From an uncultured Clostridia bacterium (GTDB taxonomy: Bacteria > Bacillota > Clostridia > TANB77 > CAG-508): a stretch of 5,292 nt of DNA. Where the stretch lies: the NCBI GenBank assembly GCA_944391155.1, contig CALXSO010000059.1, forward strand, positions 1 to 5,292, written 5' to 3'. The position numbers and the translations under genes are program-made. Shown here in pieces: positions 1 to 4,607 of this stretch (the stretch's first letter is position 1; each line of letters begins with the position of its first letter). Below the pieces are notes generated by a model, which saw only the letters and a list, made by a program, of their open reading frames with translations, was not told the origin of the DNA and did not search any database.

Positions 1-2
1 TT

Positions 3-95
3 AGAAAGGATATTCAAATAATGACTTCAAAATTAAGTAATGAAGTAAATAGTTATATAGACAAAATTATTAAAAAAGCGATGAAATATAAATAA
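3..95 (+). CDS. C-terminal end of an unidentified upstream gene (partial)
   Basis: The only + frame open from the window edge runs to a TAA at 93-95. The other two + frames stop within the first 21 bases. The visible ~30 residues are lysine-rich and amphipathic (they end DKIIKKAMKYK) and look like the tail of a larger soluble or peripheral protein. The stretch is too short to assign a family. An ATG at 21 could in principle start a 24-residue peptide, but the sequence before it (AGAAAGGA at 3-10) is only a fair ribosome binding site, so a gene continuing from outside the window is the simpler reading. No convincing terminator follows. Whether this gene belongs to the secretion locus cannot be judged. 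Confidence 0.4.
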   Translation, partial: RKDIQIMTSKLSNEVNSYIDKIIKKAMKYK

Positions 96-362
96 AAATT
101 AAGGCTTATAAAATTATTAATATATTACAAAAGATGCTTAAAATTGATTTTAAAGAGTTTTAAGGATAAATTAGCAAAGACATAAAAGCAAAATAAATAT
201 TTTATGAGATGTATATTCTAATATAAAATATAGAGTATAAAAAGAAATAAAATGCTAAAAGAATTAAAAAATATTTATATATCAACATTTGGTTGGATTA
301 CCCTTATGTTACACAGAAGTGTAACAAAAAAACTGATTTACGAATTTAATTAGATTTAAGTG
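96..362. other. Gene-free AT-rich intergenic region
   Basis: About 15-20% G+C, with no open frame supported by a ribosome binding site on either strand. An imperfect AT-only hairpin at 137-155 is followed by just four T residues, so it is at best a weak terminator for the upstream gene. The only notable element is the perfect inverted repeat at 308-325, listed separately. The region ends at the promoter of the first pilin gene. Confidence 0.7.
308..325. repeat. Perfect 7-bp inverted repeat, candidate operator
   Basis: GTTACAC and GTGTAAC flank a 4-nt AGAA centre, giving an 18-bp dyad. It lies 37 bp upstream of the -35 box of the first pilin promoter. No T-run follows on either strand, so it is not an intrinsic terminator. 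Its size and placement suit a binding site for a dimeric regulator. That role is inferred only: no regulator gene is visible in the window, and the dyad is not repeated at the other promoters. Confidence 0.4.
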
Positions 363-391
363 TTGAAAAACGTTGAAAAATAGGATATAAT
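363..391 (+). promoter_or_regulatory. Sigma-A promoter of the ectodomain-pilin gene
   Basis: TTGAAA (363-368) is followed, after exactly 17 bp, by a perfect TATAAT (386-391). Transcription would start near 398. That is only about 9 nt before the ATG at 407 and argues that the real start codon is the ATG at 431. The -35 region lies in a tandem direct repeat, GTTGAAAAA at 362-370 and again at 372-380, so a second TTGAAA overlaps the spacer. The repeat could be a regulator site or chance. Confidence 0.8.
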
Positions 392-412
392 TTAAATAAG
401 AGATAAATGCTT

Positions 413-420
413 AAGAGAGG
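413..420 (+). promoter_or_regulatory. Ribosome binding site that sets the start at 431
   Basis: AAGAGAGG ends 10 nt before the tandem ATG codons at 431 and 434. The upstream in-frame ATG at 407 has no Shine-Dalgarno sequence, lies almost at the predicted transcription start, and would put eight extra residues (MLKRGCDK) ahead of a normal signal peptide. The start at 431 is therefore preferred. Confidence 0.7.
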
Positions 421-430
421 ATGTGATAAA

Positions 431-1327
431 ATGATGAAAAAAAATAAAATATTTTTTATTACTATATTTTCGATAGTTATGATATTTCTTTTAACTTCAT
501 GTGTACATGCAGCTCTTACATGGGACGATATAAAAAAGGAATATAAAAATAATAGAAATATTGTAAATGAATTAAGTGATGAAGAATTTGAAGAATGGAA
601 AAAAGTAATTAGCAAAAAGGGTGAGGAAGTTGATGCAGTTACAGGTGTTTCTACATATCCACAAGATGAAATTGACTTGCTTGGAGATCTTGAAGATGCA
701 GTAAAAGAAAGGGAGAGAAAAAATAATTCAGATTCAATTAAGGATAAAAGTGAAGAAGAAATAGAAGAAATGAAGGATTATTCACCATCTGAAATAATAA
801 GCTATTTAGAAAAATCAAATCCAGATGATTTTGAAAATATTCCAGACGACCTTATGGATGCATGGGAAGAAACTATGAAGACAGAAGGAAATGAAGCTAC
901 TCAAAAAAGATTTGAAAACTTACTTTCAGGAGCAACAGTTGGTGAAATTAATGATGAAGCAGATGATAAAAGAAAAGGATATGTACTTTATACTAAGCCA
1001 GAATTATCTGATAGTGGTAATGGTTCAGAAAGCTTAGAAGATATGATGAATGATGGTGATGACTTTATTAGATCAGCATCTGATAGTCCAATAAAATTAG
1101 ATGAATTGCAATCTACATCATCAAATTTATATAATATATTTGTAGAAGTAGGAGTTGCATTAGCAGTTCTAGTCGGTTTAGTTATAGGTATTAAATACAT
1201 GTACTCAAGTGTTGATAGTAAAGCAGAAATTAAGAAGTTATTAGTTCCTTATTTAGTAGGTTGCGTAGTAATATTTGGAGCACTTGGAATATGGAAACTT
1301 ATGGTTAATATAATGGAATCTTTCTAA
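431..1327 (+). CDS. Secreted acidic ectodomain fused to a VirB2-like (T4SS) pilin module
   Basis: A 298-residue exported protein. Residues 1-27 form a signal peptide (MMKKNK, a hydrophobic core, then VHA|A). LTSC at 21-24 also fits a lipobox, so signal peptidase I or lipoprotein processing are both possible. Residues 28-218 are a hydrophilic, strongly acidic, probably helical ectodomain without cysteines. Two segments of it (about 32-66 and 120-155) resemble each other, each with a tryptophan (W56, W145) in an acidic helix followed by a glycine. Residues 219-298 match the two downstream pilins: membrane segment ~235-257 ending GIKYM, a charged loop SSVDSKAEIKK, then membrane segment ~270-291. 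This is the two-helix layout of VirB2/TrbC-type pilins. The ectodomain is not typical of the family, whose members are usually near 100-130 residues. A minor pilin, tip adhesin or surface-exposed scaffold are inferences. The gene has its own promoter and no clear terminator before the next one. Confidence 0.75.
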   Translation: MMKKNKIFFITIFSIVMIFLLTSCVHAALTWDDIKKEYKNNRNIVNELSDEEFEEWKKVISKKGEEVDAVTGVSTYPQDEIDLLGDLEDAVKERERKNNSDSIKDKSEEEIEEMKDYSPSEIISYLEKSNPDDFENIPDDLMDAWEETMKTEGNEATQKRFENLLSGATVGEINDEADDKRKGYVLYTKPELSDSGNGSESLEDMMNDGDDFIRSASDSPIKLDELQSTSSNLYNIFVEVGVALAVLVGLVIGIKYMYSSVDSKAEIKKLLVPYLVGCVVIFGALGIWKLMVNIMESF

Positions 1328-1394
1328 AACATTAATAAAAAACAAGAAAAAAATGAAAAATTTTGTAAAAAAATATTAAAAATACCAAATTTAC

Positions 1395-1423
1395 TTGTCT
1401 AAATTTAGTATAAATGATATAAT
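1395..1423 (+). promoter_or_regulatory. Extended -10 sigma-A promoter of the second pilin gene
   Basis: TTGTCT (1395-1400), a 17-bp spacer, and TATAAT (1418-1423) preceded by TG at 1415-1416, giving a perfect TGnTATAAT extended -10. The predicted start near 1430 leaves a leader of only about 15 nt, just enough for the ribosome binding site. A 10-bp palindrome, CTAAATTTAG (1399-1408), overlaps the end of the -35 box and the spacer and could be an operator, though it is AT-rich and may be chance. Confidence 0.85.
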
Positions 1424-1444
1424 TAATAATAGTGGAGGTAAAAA

Positions 1445-1840
1445 ATGTCAAAAAAAATTAAAATTATATTAATTATTTTTATAGCAATGATATTTTTTAT
1501 TAATCTAAATTATTGTTATGGAGCTCAAGCTGGAAGTGGAGCTGATACTAGTATTTCACCAGATTTAGAATTAGGAGATTTAAATAGTTATGCACAAGAT
1601 CCAGGAGTTGTACCAAATGATTTTAGGTCAAAGGTTAATAGATTAGTATCTGTTGTACAAATTATAGGTACTGTATCTTCAGTAATAGCTTTAGTAGCAA
1701 TAGGTATAAAATATATGTTTTCTAGTATTGAAGAAAGAGCTGATTATAAAAAAACAATGATGGGATATATAATAGGCTGTGTAATGGTATTTGCTTTAAC
1801 TAATTTATTATCAATAGTCTATAATATTGCAAATTTTTAA
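1445..1840 (+). CDS. VirB2-like T4SS pilin (second paralogue)
   Basis: A 131-residue exported membrane protein. It has a signal peptide (MSKKIKI, hydrophobic core to ~19, cleavage near YGA|Q at 27), then a short polar, glycine- and aspartate-containing stretch (28-60). Membrane helix ~67-91 ends GIKYM, a charged cytoplasmic loop (SSIEERADYKK, ~93-103) follows, and a second helix spans ~105-128 with a short C-terminus. This helix-loop-helix layout is that of VirB2/TrbC and related Gram-positive T4SS pilins, which form the pilus or channel subunits. The start is supported by GGAGG at 1434-1438, six nt before the ATG. The conserved GIKYM...S...A.YKK core is shared with both flanking genes, so the three arose by duplication. 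It has its own promoter, and its 3' end contains the -35 box of the next gene. Confidence 0.8.
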   Translation: MSKKIKIILIIFIAMIFFINLNYCYGAQAGSGADTSISPDLELGDLNSYAQDPGVVPNDFRSKVNRLVSVVQIIGTVSSVIALVAIGIKYMFSSIEERADYKKTMMGYIIGCVMVFALTNLLSIVYNIANF

Positions 1841-1855
1841 AAAATCTGATATAAT
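1827..1855 (+). promoter_or_regulatory. Extended -10 promoter of the third pilin gene, overlapping the end of the second
   Basis: TTGCAA (1827-1832) lies inside the last codons of the preceding pilin. A 17-bp spacer runs across its stop codon, and TATAAT (1850-1855) carries an extended TG at 1847-1848. The predicted start near 1862 gives a leader of about 84 nt, much longer than that of the second pilin. The leader holds a small hairpin, TCTTAT/ATAAGA with a 5-nt loop (1886-1902), ahead of the strong ribosome binding site. Confidence 0.8.
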
Positions 1856-1945
1856 AGTATAAGAACCAATATTTGTTATTAAAATTCTTATTTTTGATAA
1901 GATTTAATATAAAATAAAAATATAAAAAATAAAGGAGGAAATGAT

Positions 1946-2308
1946 ATGAAAAAATCAGTTAAAGTTTTAACAGTTGTGGCTATATTATTGATATTTGTTT
2001 CAATTACTACATTTGTTTTAGCAGCACCACCTAATCCAAGTGAATATACTGGTGATGATAATTATTCTGGAACTAGTTCAATTGGTAAAATAGGTAACCA
2101 ACTTATACAAATTATAAGTACAGTAGGATCAATTGCTTCAGTTATAGTTTTAGTAGTAATAGGTATTAAATACATGATGGGTAGTGCAGAAGAGAAAGCA
2201 GAATACAAGAAGACTTTAATGCCATATGTTATAGGTGCAGCATTAGTATTCGCAGCTTCAGCAATAGCTGGAATAATCTACGGATTTACAAATCAATTAG
2301 GTGCATAA
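1946..2308 (+). CDS. VirB2-like T4SS pilin (third paralogue, likely major pilin)
   Basis: A 120-residue exported membrane protein. The signal peptide ends at VLA|A (26-27), leaving a mature protein of ~94 residues, close to classical VirB2-type pilins. A short proline/glycine/serine-rich N-terminus (28-48) precedes helix ~54-77 ending GIKYM, the loop MGSAEEKAEYKK (~78-89), and an alanine/glycine-rich second helix ~92-113. Small residues in the second helix suit tight packing in a filament. The ATG at 1946 follows AAAGGAGG (1931-1938), the best ribosome binding site of the three pilins. That site, an extended -10 promoter and a strong terminator directly downstream suggest this is the most highly expressed subunit, hence the inferred major pilin. 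It shares its helical core with the two upstream genes. Confidence 0.85.
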   Translation: MKKSVKVLTVVAILLIFVSITTFVLAAPPNPSEYTGDDNYSGTSSIGKIGNQLIQIISTVGSIASVIVLVVIGIKYMMGSAEEKAEYKKTLMPYVIGAALVFAASAIAGIIYGFTNQLGA

Positions 2309-2329
2309 AAAGTAATTTAATTAATAATA

Positions 2330-2363
2330 AAAAAAGTATCTTTTATCAAAAAGGTACTTTTTT
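2330..2363 (+). terminator. Rho-independent terminator of the pilin block
   Basis: A 15-bp stem (2330-2344 with 2349-2363, one G-U pair) around the 4-nt loop ATCA, starting 21 nt after the stop of the third pilin and ending in a run of six T. The 5' arm begins with a run of A, so it could also stop transcription arriving from the right on the - strand. It separates pilin expression from the machinery operon. Confidence 0.85.
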
Positions 2364-2385
2364 ATTGTATAGGAAACAATATGAA

Positions 2386-2438
2386 ACTTTAAGTTACACA
2401 GACTTAAAGTGAAAATAAATCTCTGAGATTTTATTTTC
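2386..2438 (+). repeat. Two adjacent hairpins at the 5' side of the candidate RNA
   Basis: The first is a perfect 9-bp stem, ACTTTAAGT (2386-2394) with ACTTAAAGT (2402-2410), around a 7-nt loop. It is directly abutted by a second: GAAAATAAATCTC (2411-2423) pairs with GAGATTTTATTTTC (2425-2438), with one bulged T and a few innermost bases unpaired. Neither ends in a terminator-like T-run. The 3' arm of the second hairpin can instead pair with 2706-2715 (see findings). Confidence 0.5.
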
Positions 2439-2448
2439 AAAAGAAAAA

Positions 2449-2688
2449 TCGGCTTTTATCTTGACTATATTTGGATTTTTCCATATACAAGGTTACCTAT
2501 AAAAAGACCTGCGTAAGTCATACTGATATAGCTTTGTAACCTTTCTTATTAAAAATAATTAATACAGAAAAGGTGCTAGAAATATCGCATAGAATATCTT
2601 AAATTACGGAATGAGCCTTTTATGTTAAAAATTATATACTTAACTTTAAGTGGTTTATTTTATCCGTAATCTCCAGATAAAAAGCCGA
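2449..2688 (+). ncRNA. Candidate structured non-coding RNA (unrecognised family)
   Basis: The interval is closed by a long-range stem: TCGGCTTTTATC (2449-2460) pairs with GATAAAAAGCCGA (2676-2688), 12 bp with one bulged A. Inside it, in nested order, are three elements. First, hairpin 2466-2487 (TATA..TGGA, TTTT loop, TCCATATA). Second, an 8-bp stem AAGGTTAC/GTAACCTT (2489-2496 with 2536-2543), which continues inward as CTATA/TATAG (2497-2501 with 2527-2531). Third, an 8-bp stem ATTACGGA/TCCGTAAT (2603-2610 with 2663-2670). A further pairing, 2568-2573 with 2616-2621, would make a pseudoknot. By hand count the interval is about 27% G+C, against about 13-20% in the flanking and 96-345 intergenic DNA, as expected for a structured RNA in an AT-rich genome. 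No open frame with a ribosome binding site lies in it. The strand is not proven, because the stems read equally well on the - strand and no clear dedicated promoter was found on either. It lacks the hallmarks I know for RNase P, tmRNA, SRP RNA, T-box and common riboswitches. Confidence 0.5.
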
Positions 2689-2715
2689 ATGAAAAAGAAA
2701 ATCATAAAATAAAAT

Positions 2716-2912
2716 TTGCAGTAAACATAAACACGATAAATTTTTAAAAATTAAAAATAAAATTATATTACAAAATTTTTAACAAAAAAAGGTAAAAACT
2801 TCTAAAATCCTTTTTCCGCAGGCTAAGAAAAAATATCTTTAAAATTATTTATTACGCTATTATTACAGTTATATTAAATCTATATTATTTTCTAAAAATA
2901 TGACAAAAAGCC
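2716..2912. other. AT-rich intergenic tail ahead of the machinery promoter
   Basis: Gene-free, about 13-20% G+C. It holds one inverted repeat, AAAAAGG (2786-2792) with CCTTTTT (2809-2815), around a 16-nt unpaired loop. On the - strand this is followed by extra T residues and could act as a weak terminator. On the + strand the T-run is within the stem and a terminator role is doubtful. CGCAGG at 2817-2822 is complementary to CCTGCG at 2508-2513 inside the candidate RNA. Otherwise I see nothing in it. Confidence 0.5.
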
Positions 2913-2941
2913 TTACAATTTTGTGTTTTTTTTGGTATAAT
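2913..2941 (+). promoter_or_regulatory. Extended -10 promoter of the PrgI-TraC-VirB4 operon
   Basis: TTACAA (2913-2918), an exact 17-bp spacer, and TATAAT (2936-2941) preceded by TG at 2933-2934. The predicted start near 2948 leaves a ~30-nt leader ending in AAGGAGG (2964-2970), seven nt before the ATG at 2978. The -35 box is weaker than the -10, as in the pilin promoters. All downstream genes in the window are tightly packed or overlapping and so probably depend on it. Confidence 0.8.
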
Positions 2942-2977
2942 TGATGTGAGATGTTTATTAATTAAGGAGGAAAAATT

Positions 2978-3349
2978 ATGAGAACTTATAATGTACCAAG
3001 AAATGTAAAAGGAGAAGGAAGAATATTATATGTTTTTTCAACAAAAGCATTAATATACACTTTTGCAGGAGTTTGTGTAGGTTTTCTAATTTATTTGATT
3101 CTTAGTGTATTCGGATTAGATTTTATAGCATTTATATTTATAGTTTTATTTGGAGCCATAGGTTTTTCTATAGCTACTTTTAAAGTACCTGAATCTAATA
3201 TTTTACCAGTAACAAAAAATGCAGGAGGGGAAAATATAGATGATGTTATTATGAGAGCAATAAAATTTAAATTAAAAAAGAATAGAGTATATGTATATAA
3301 TTTAGAAAAAAATAAAATTACAGAAGAAAATAAAGGAGGAAAAAAGTAA
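2978..3349 (+). CDS. PrgI-family (VirB3-like) inner-membrane T4SS protein
   Basis: A 123-residue protein that opens with YNVPRNVKGEGRIL. That is the short N-terminal VP-containing segment typical of PrgI-family proteins from Gram-positive conjugation systems. Two closely spaced membrane helices (~24-45 and ~47-68) follow, joined by a very short turn. The C-terminal cytoplasmic part holds an amphipathic basic helix (~85-102, ENIDDVIMRAIKFKLKK) and then VYVYNLEKN. There is no signal peptide. Family members take the place of VirB3, a small membrane partner that docks the VirB4 ATPase at the transport platform. The neighbouring genes fit: it lies just upstream of a TraC-like protein and a VirB4 ATPase. 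The gene ends one nt before the next ATG, and the next ribosome binding site is inside its 3' end. TcpE-type membrane proteins are an alternative family of similar size and position. Confidence 0.75.
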   Translation: MRTYNVPRNVKGEGRILYVFSTKALIYTFAGVCVGFLIYLILSVFGLDFIAFIFIVLFGAIGFSIATFKVPESNILPVTKNAGGENIDDVIMRAIKFKLKKNRVYVYNLEKNKITEENKGGKK

Positions 3350-3350
3350 G

Positions 3351-4607
3351 ATGGATGATAACGTAATTTCTCAAGTTCTAGGAGTTGCATTACTAGTAAT
3401 GCTAGTTTTGCTAGTAGTATTTGTAATAGTTTATATTTTATTAAAATTGAAAACTAGTGACAGAAGTAGTAAGAAAAATAATCAAACAATTAATTTGAAT
3501 AATGGTCAAACTGGAAATGATAAAAAAGCCAATATTGAAAAAAATACAATAAGTAATTTATATTCTAAACAATCTATTTTTGACTTTATGGAATTTGAAA
3601 ATATAGAAGACAATATGATTGTTCAAAAAAACGGTAAAAGATATGTTATGGTCATTGAATGTCAAGGTATAAATTATGACTTAATGTCAGAAATGGAAAA
3701 AATCTCTGTAGAAGAAGGGTTTCAGCAATTTTTAAACACACTTAGACATCCAATTCAAATTTATATTCAAACTAGAACAGTTAACTTAGGAAAAAGTTTA
3801 GCTTCTTATCGACAAAAAATAAGAGAAATAGAAAATAGATATAATAAAATGACATTTGAATATAGAAATATGCAAGCATCAGAAACTTATTCTCAATCAG
3901 ATTTAGATAAATATTTTTATGAATTAACAAAACAAAAAAATCTTTTAGAATATGGAAAAGATATACTTTCTAATACTGAACAAATGAGTTTAAATAAAAA
4001 TGTCTTAAACAAGAAATATTATGTTGTCGTTTCATATTATGTTGAAGAAAATTCAGAAGAAAAGTATGATAAAGATGAAATTAGAAATATGGCGTTTTCT
4101 GAGCTATATACTAAATCTCAAGCCCTAATAAGAACATTATCAGGATGTTCAATAATAGGTAAAATATTAAATTCTAAAGAGCTTATTGAATTATTGTATA
4201 TGGCATACAATAGAGATGATGCAGAATTATACGGCATAGATACTGCTATTAGAGCAGGATATGATAGTTTGTATTCTACATCACAAGATATTTTTGAAAA
4301 GAAAATGAAGGTGCTTGATAATAAAATTCAACAAGCAGCTATTGAAAAAGCAAATAATGCAATAGATAAAGTAAAATCAGCAAAGCAAAAGAAAGTAGAA
4401 GAAAAAGAACAAAATATGGATGATTTAATAAATACTTTAGCAAAAATAATTATAAAAGAAAATAGACAATACATAGGGCAAGACGTTGCTGAACAAGCAA
4501 TAGAAGAGATAGATGTACCAAATCAGGAAAAGGAGGAAGAAGAAAATGTTCAAGAAACTAAAGAGACAAAAACAAGAAGAGGAAGAAAGAAAGTTACAGA
4601 ACAATGA
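3351..4607 (+). CDS. Membrane-anchored TraC / VirB4 N-terminal-like T4SS protein
   Basis: 418 residues. One N-terminal membrane helix (~8-33) is followed by a polar Asn/Lys-rich linker (34-72). A domain (~75-290) resembling the N-terminal region of TraC/VirB4 proteins comes next: SIFDFMEFENIEDNMIVQKN, the strand YVMVIECQGINYDLMS, FQQFLNTLRHPIQIYIQTR at ~124-142, a helical hairpin rich in Lys/Glu (~150-205), the strand YYVVVSYYV (~223-231), and a C-terminal element with IRTLSGCSIIGKILNSKELIELL. No Walker A or B motif is present, so it is not an ATPase. Residues ~315-370 look like a coiled coil, and the tail is acidic and then basic (TRRGRKK). The likely role is a membrane-tethered partner or scaffold for VirB4 at the inner face of the channel. 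GGAGG at 3335-3339 is 11 nt before the ATG, slightly long. The gene's last 62 nt overlap the start of the ATPase gene. Confidence 0.7.
   Translation: MDDNVISQVLGVALLVMLVLLVVFVIVYILLKLKTSDRSSKKNNQTINLNNGQTGNDKKANIEKNTISNLYSKQSIFDFMEFENIEDNMIVQKNGKRYVMVIECQGINYDLMSEMEKISVEEGFQQFLNTLRHPIQIYIQTRTVNLGKSLASYRQKIREIENRYNKMTFEYRNMQASETYSQSDLDKYFYELTKQKNLLEYGKDILSNTEQMSLNKNVLNKKYYVVVSYYVEENSEEKYDKDEIRNMAFSELYTKSQALIRTLSGCSIIGKILNSKELIELLYMAYNRDDAELYGIDTAIRAGYDSLYSTSQDIFEKKMKVLDNKIQQAAIEKANNAIDKVKSAKQKKVEEKEQNMDDLINTLAKIIIKENRQYIGQDVAEQAIEEIDVPNQEKEEEENVQETKETKTRRGRKKVTEQ
4528..4536 (+). promoter_or_regulatory. Ribosome binding site of the VirB4 gene inside the preceding coding region
   Basis: AAAAGGAGG lies nine nt before the ATG at 4546 and is wholly within the reading frame of the 418-residue protein, where it encodes part of the acidic EKEEEE segment. 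It favours 4546 over the in-frame ATG at 4513, which has no comparable site and would add only a short basic extension. Confidence 0.75.

Noticed and set aside
137..155. Imperfect hairpin as terminator of the upstream gene
   Set aside because: It is nearly pure A-T, has a 2-nt centre and a bulge, and is followed by only four T.
202..288. A 28-residue hydrophobic open frame on the - strand, resembling a small toxin-like membrane peptide
   Set aside because: The upstream AAGGG is poorly spaced (about 12 nt), no promoter or antisense RNA is evident, and hydrophobic frames are expected on either strand of such AT-rich DNA.
407..430. Upstream in-frame ATG giving an eight-residue longer first pilin
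   Set aside because: It has no Shine-Dalgarno sequence, lies about 9 nt after the predicted transcription start, and would disturb a normal signal peptide. The ATG at 431 has AAGAGAGG upstream.
346..615. 89-codon - strand open frame
   Set aside because: It lies antisense across the promoter and signal-peptide region of the first pilin gene, has no ribosome binding site, and is explained by low G+C content.
988..1200. 70-codon - strand open frame
   Set aside because: It is antisense to the pilin module of the 298-residue gene. It has no ribosome binding site and no recognisable product.
308..2402. The 10-mer GTTACACAGA occurs at 308-317 and 2393-2402
   Set aside because: A shared 10-mer is expected several times by chance in 5.3 kb. 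The flanking structures differ: in the first copy it is a stem arm, in the second it lies mostly in a loop.
2622..2669. 15-codon + strand open frame within the structured region
   Set aside because: It has no ribosome binding site and overlaps a conserved-looking stem. It is too short to support as a gene.
2386..2715. Known RNA families considered: RNase P, tmRNA, SRP RNA, T-box, cobalamin, lysine, SAM and c-di-GMP riboswitches, group II intron domain V
   Set aside because: None of the conserved signature sequences I know for these was seen on either strand. A model search is still needed for less familiar families.
3091..3390. 99-codon - strand open frame
   Set aside because: It is antisense to the PrgI gene and the start of the TraC-like gene, and is low-complexity Phe/Leu/Ile-rich sequence.
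4513..4545. Earlier in-frame ATG for the VirB4 gene
   Set aside because: The strong AAAAGGAGG at 4528-4536 is placed for the ATG at 4546, and the extra residues would be only a short basic run.
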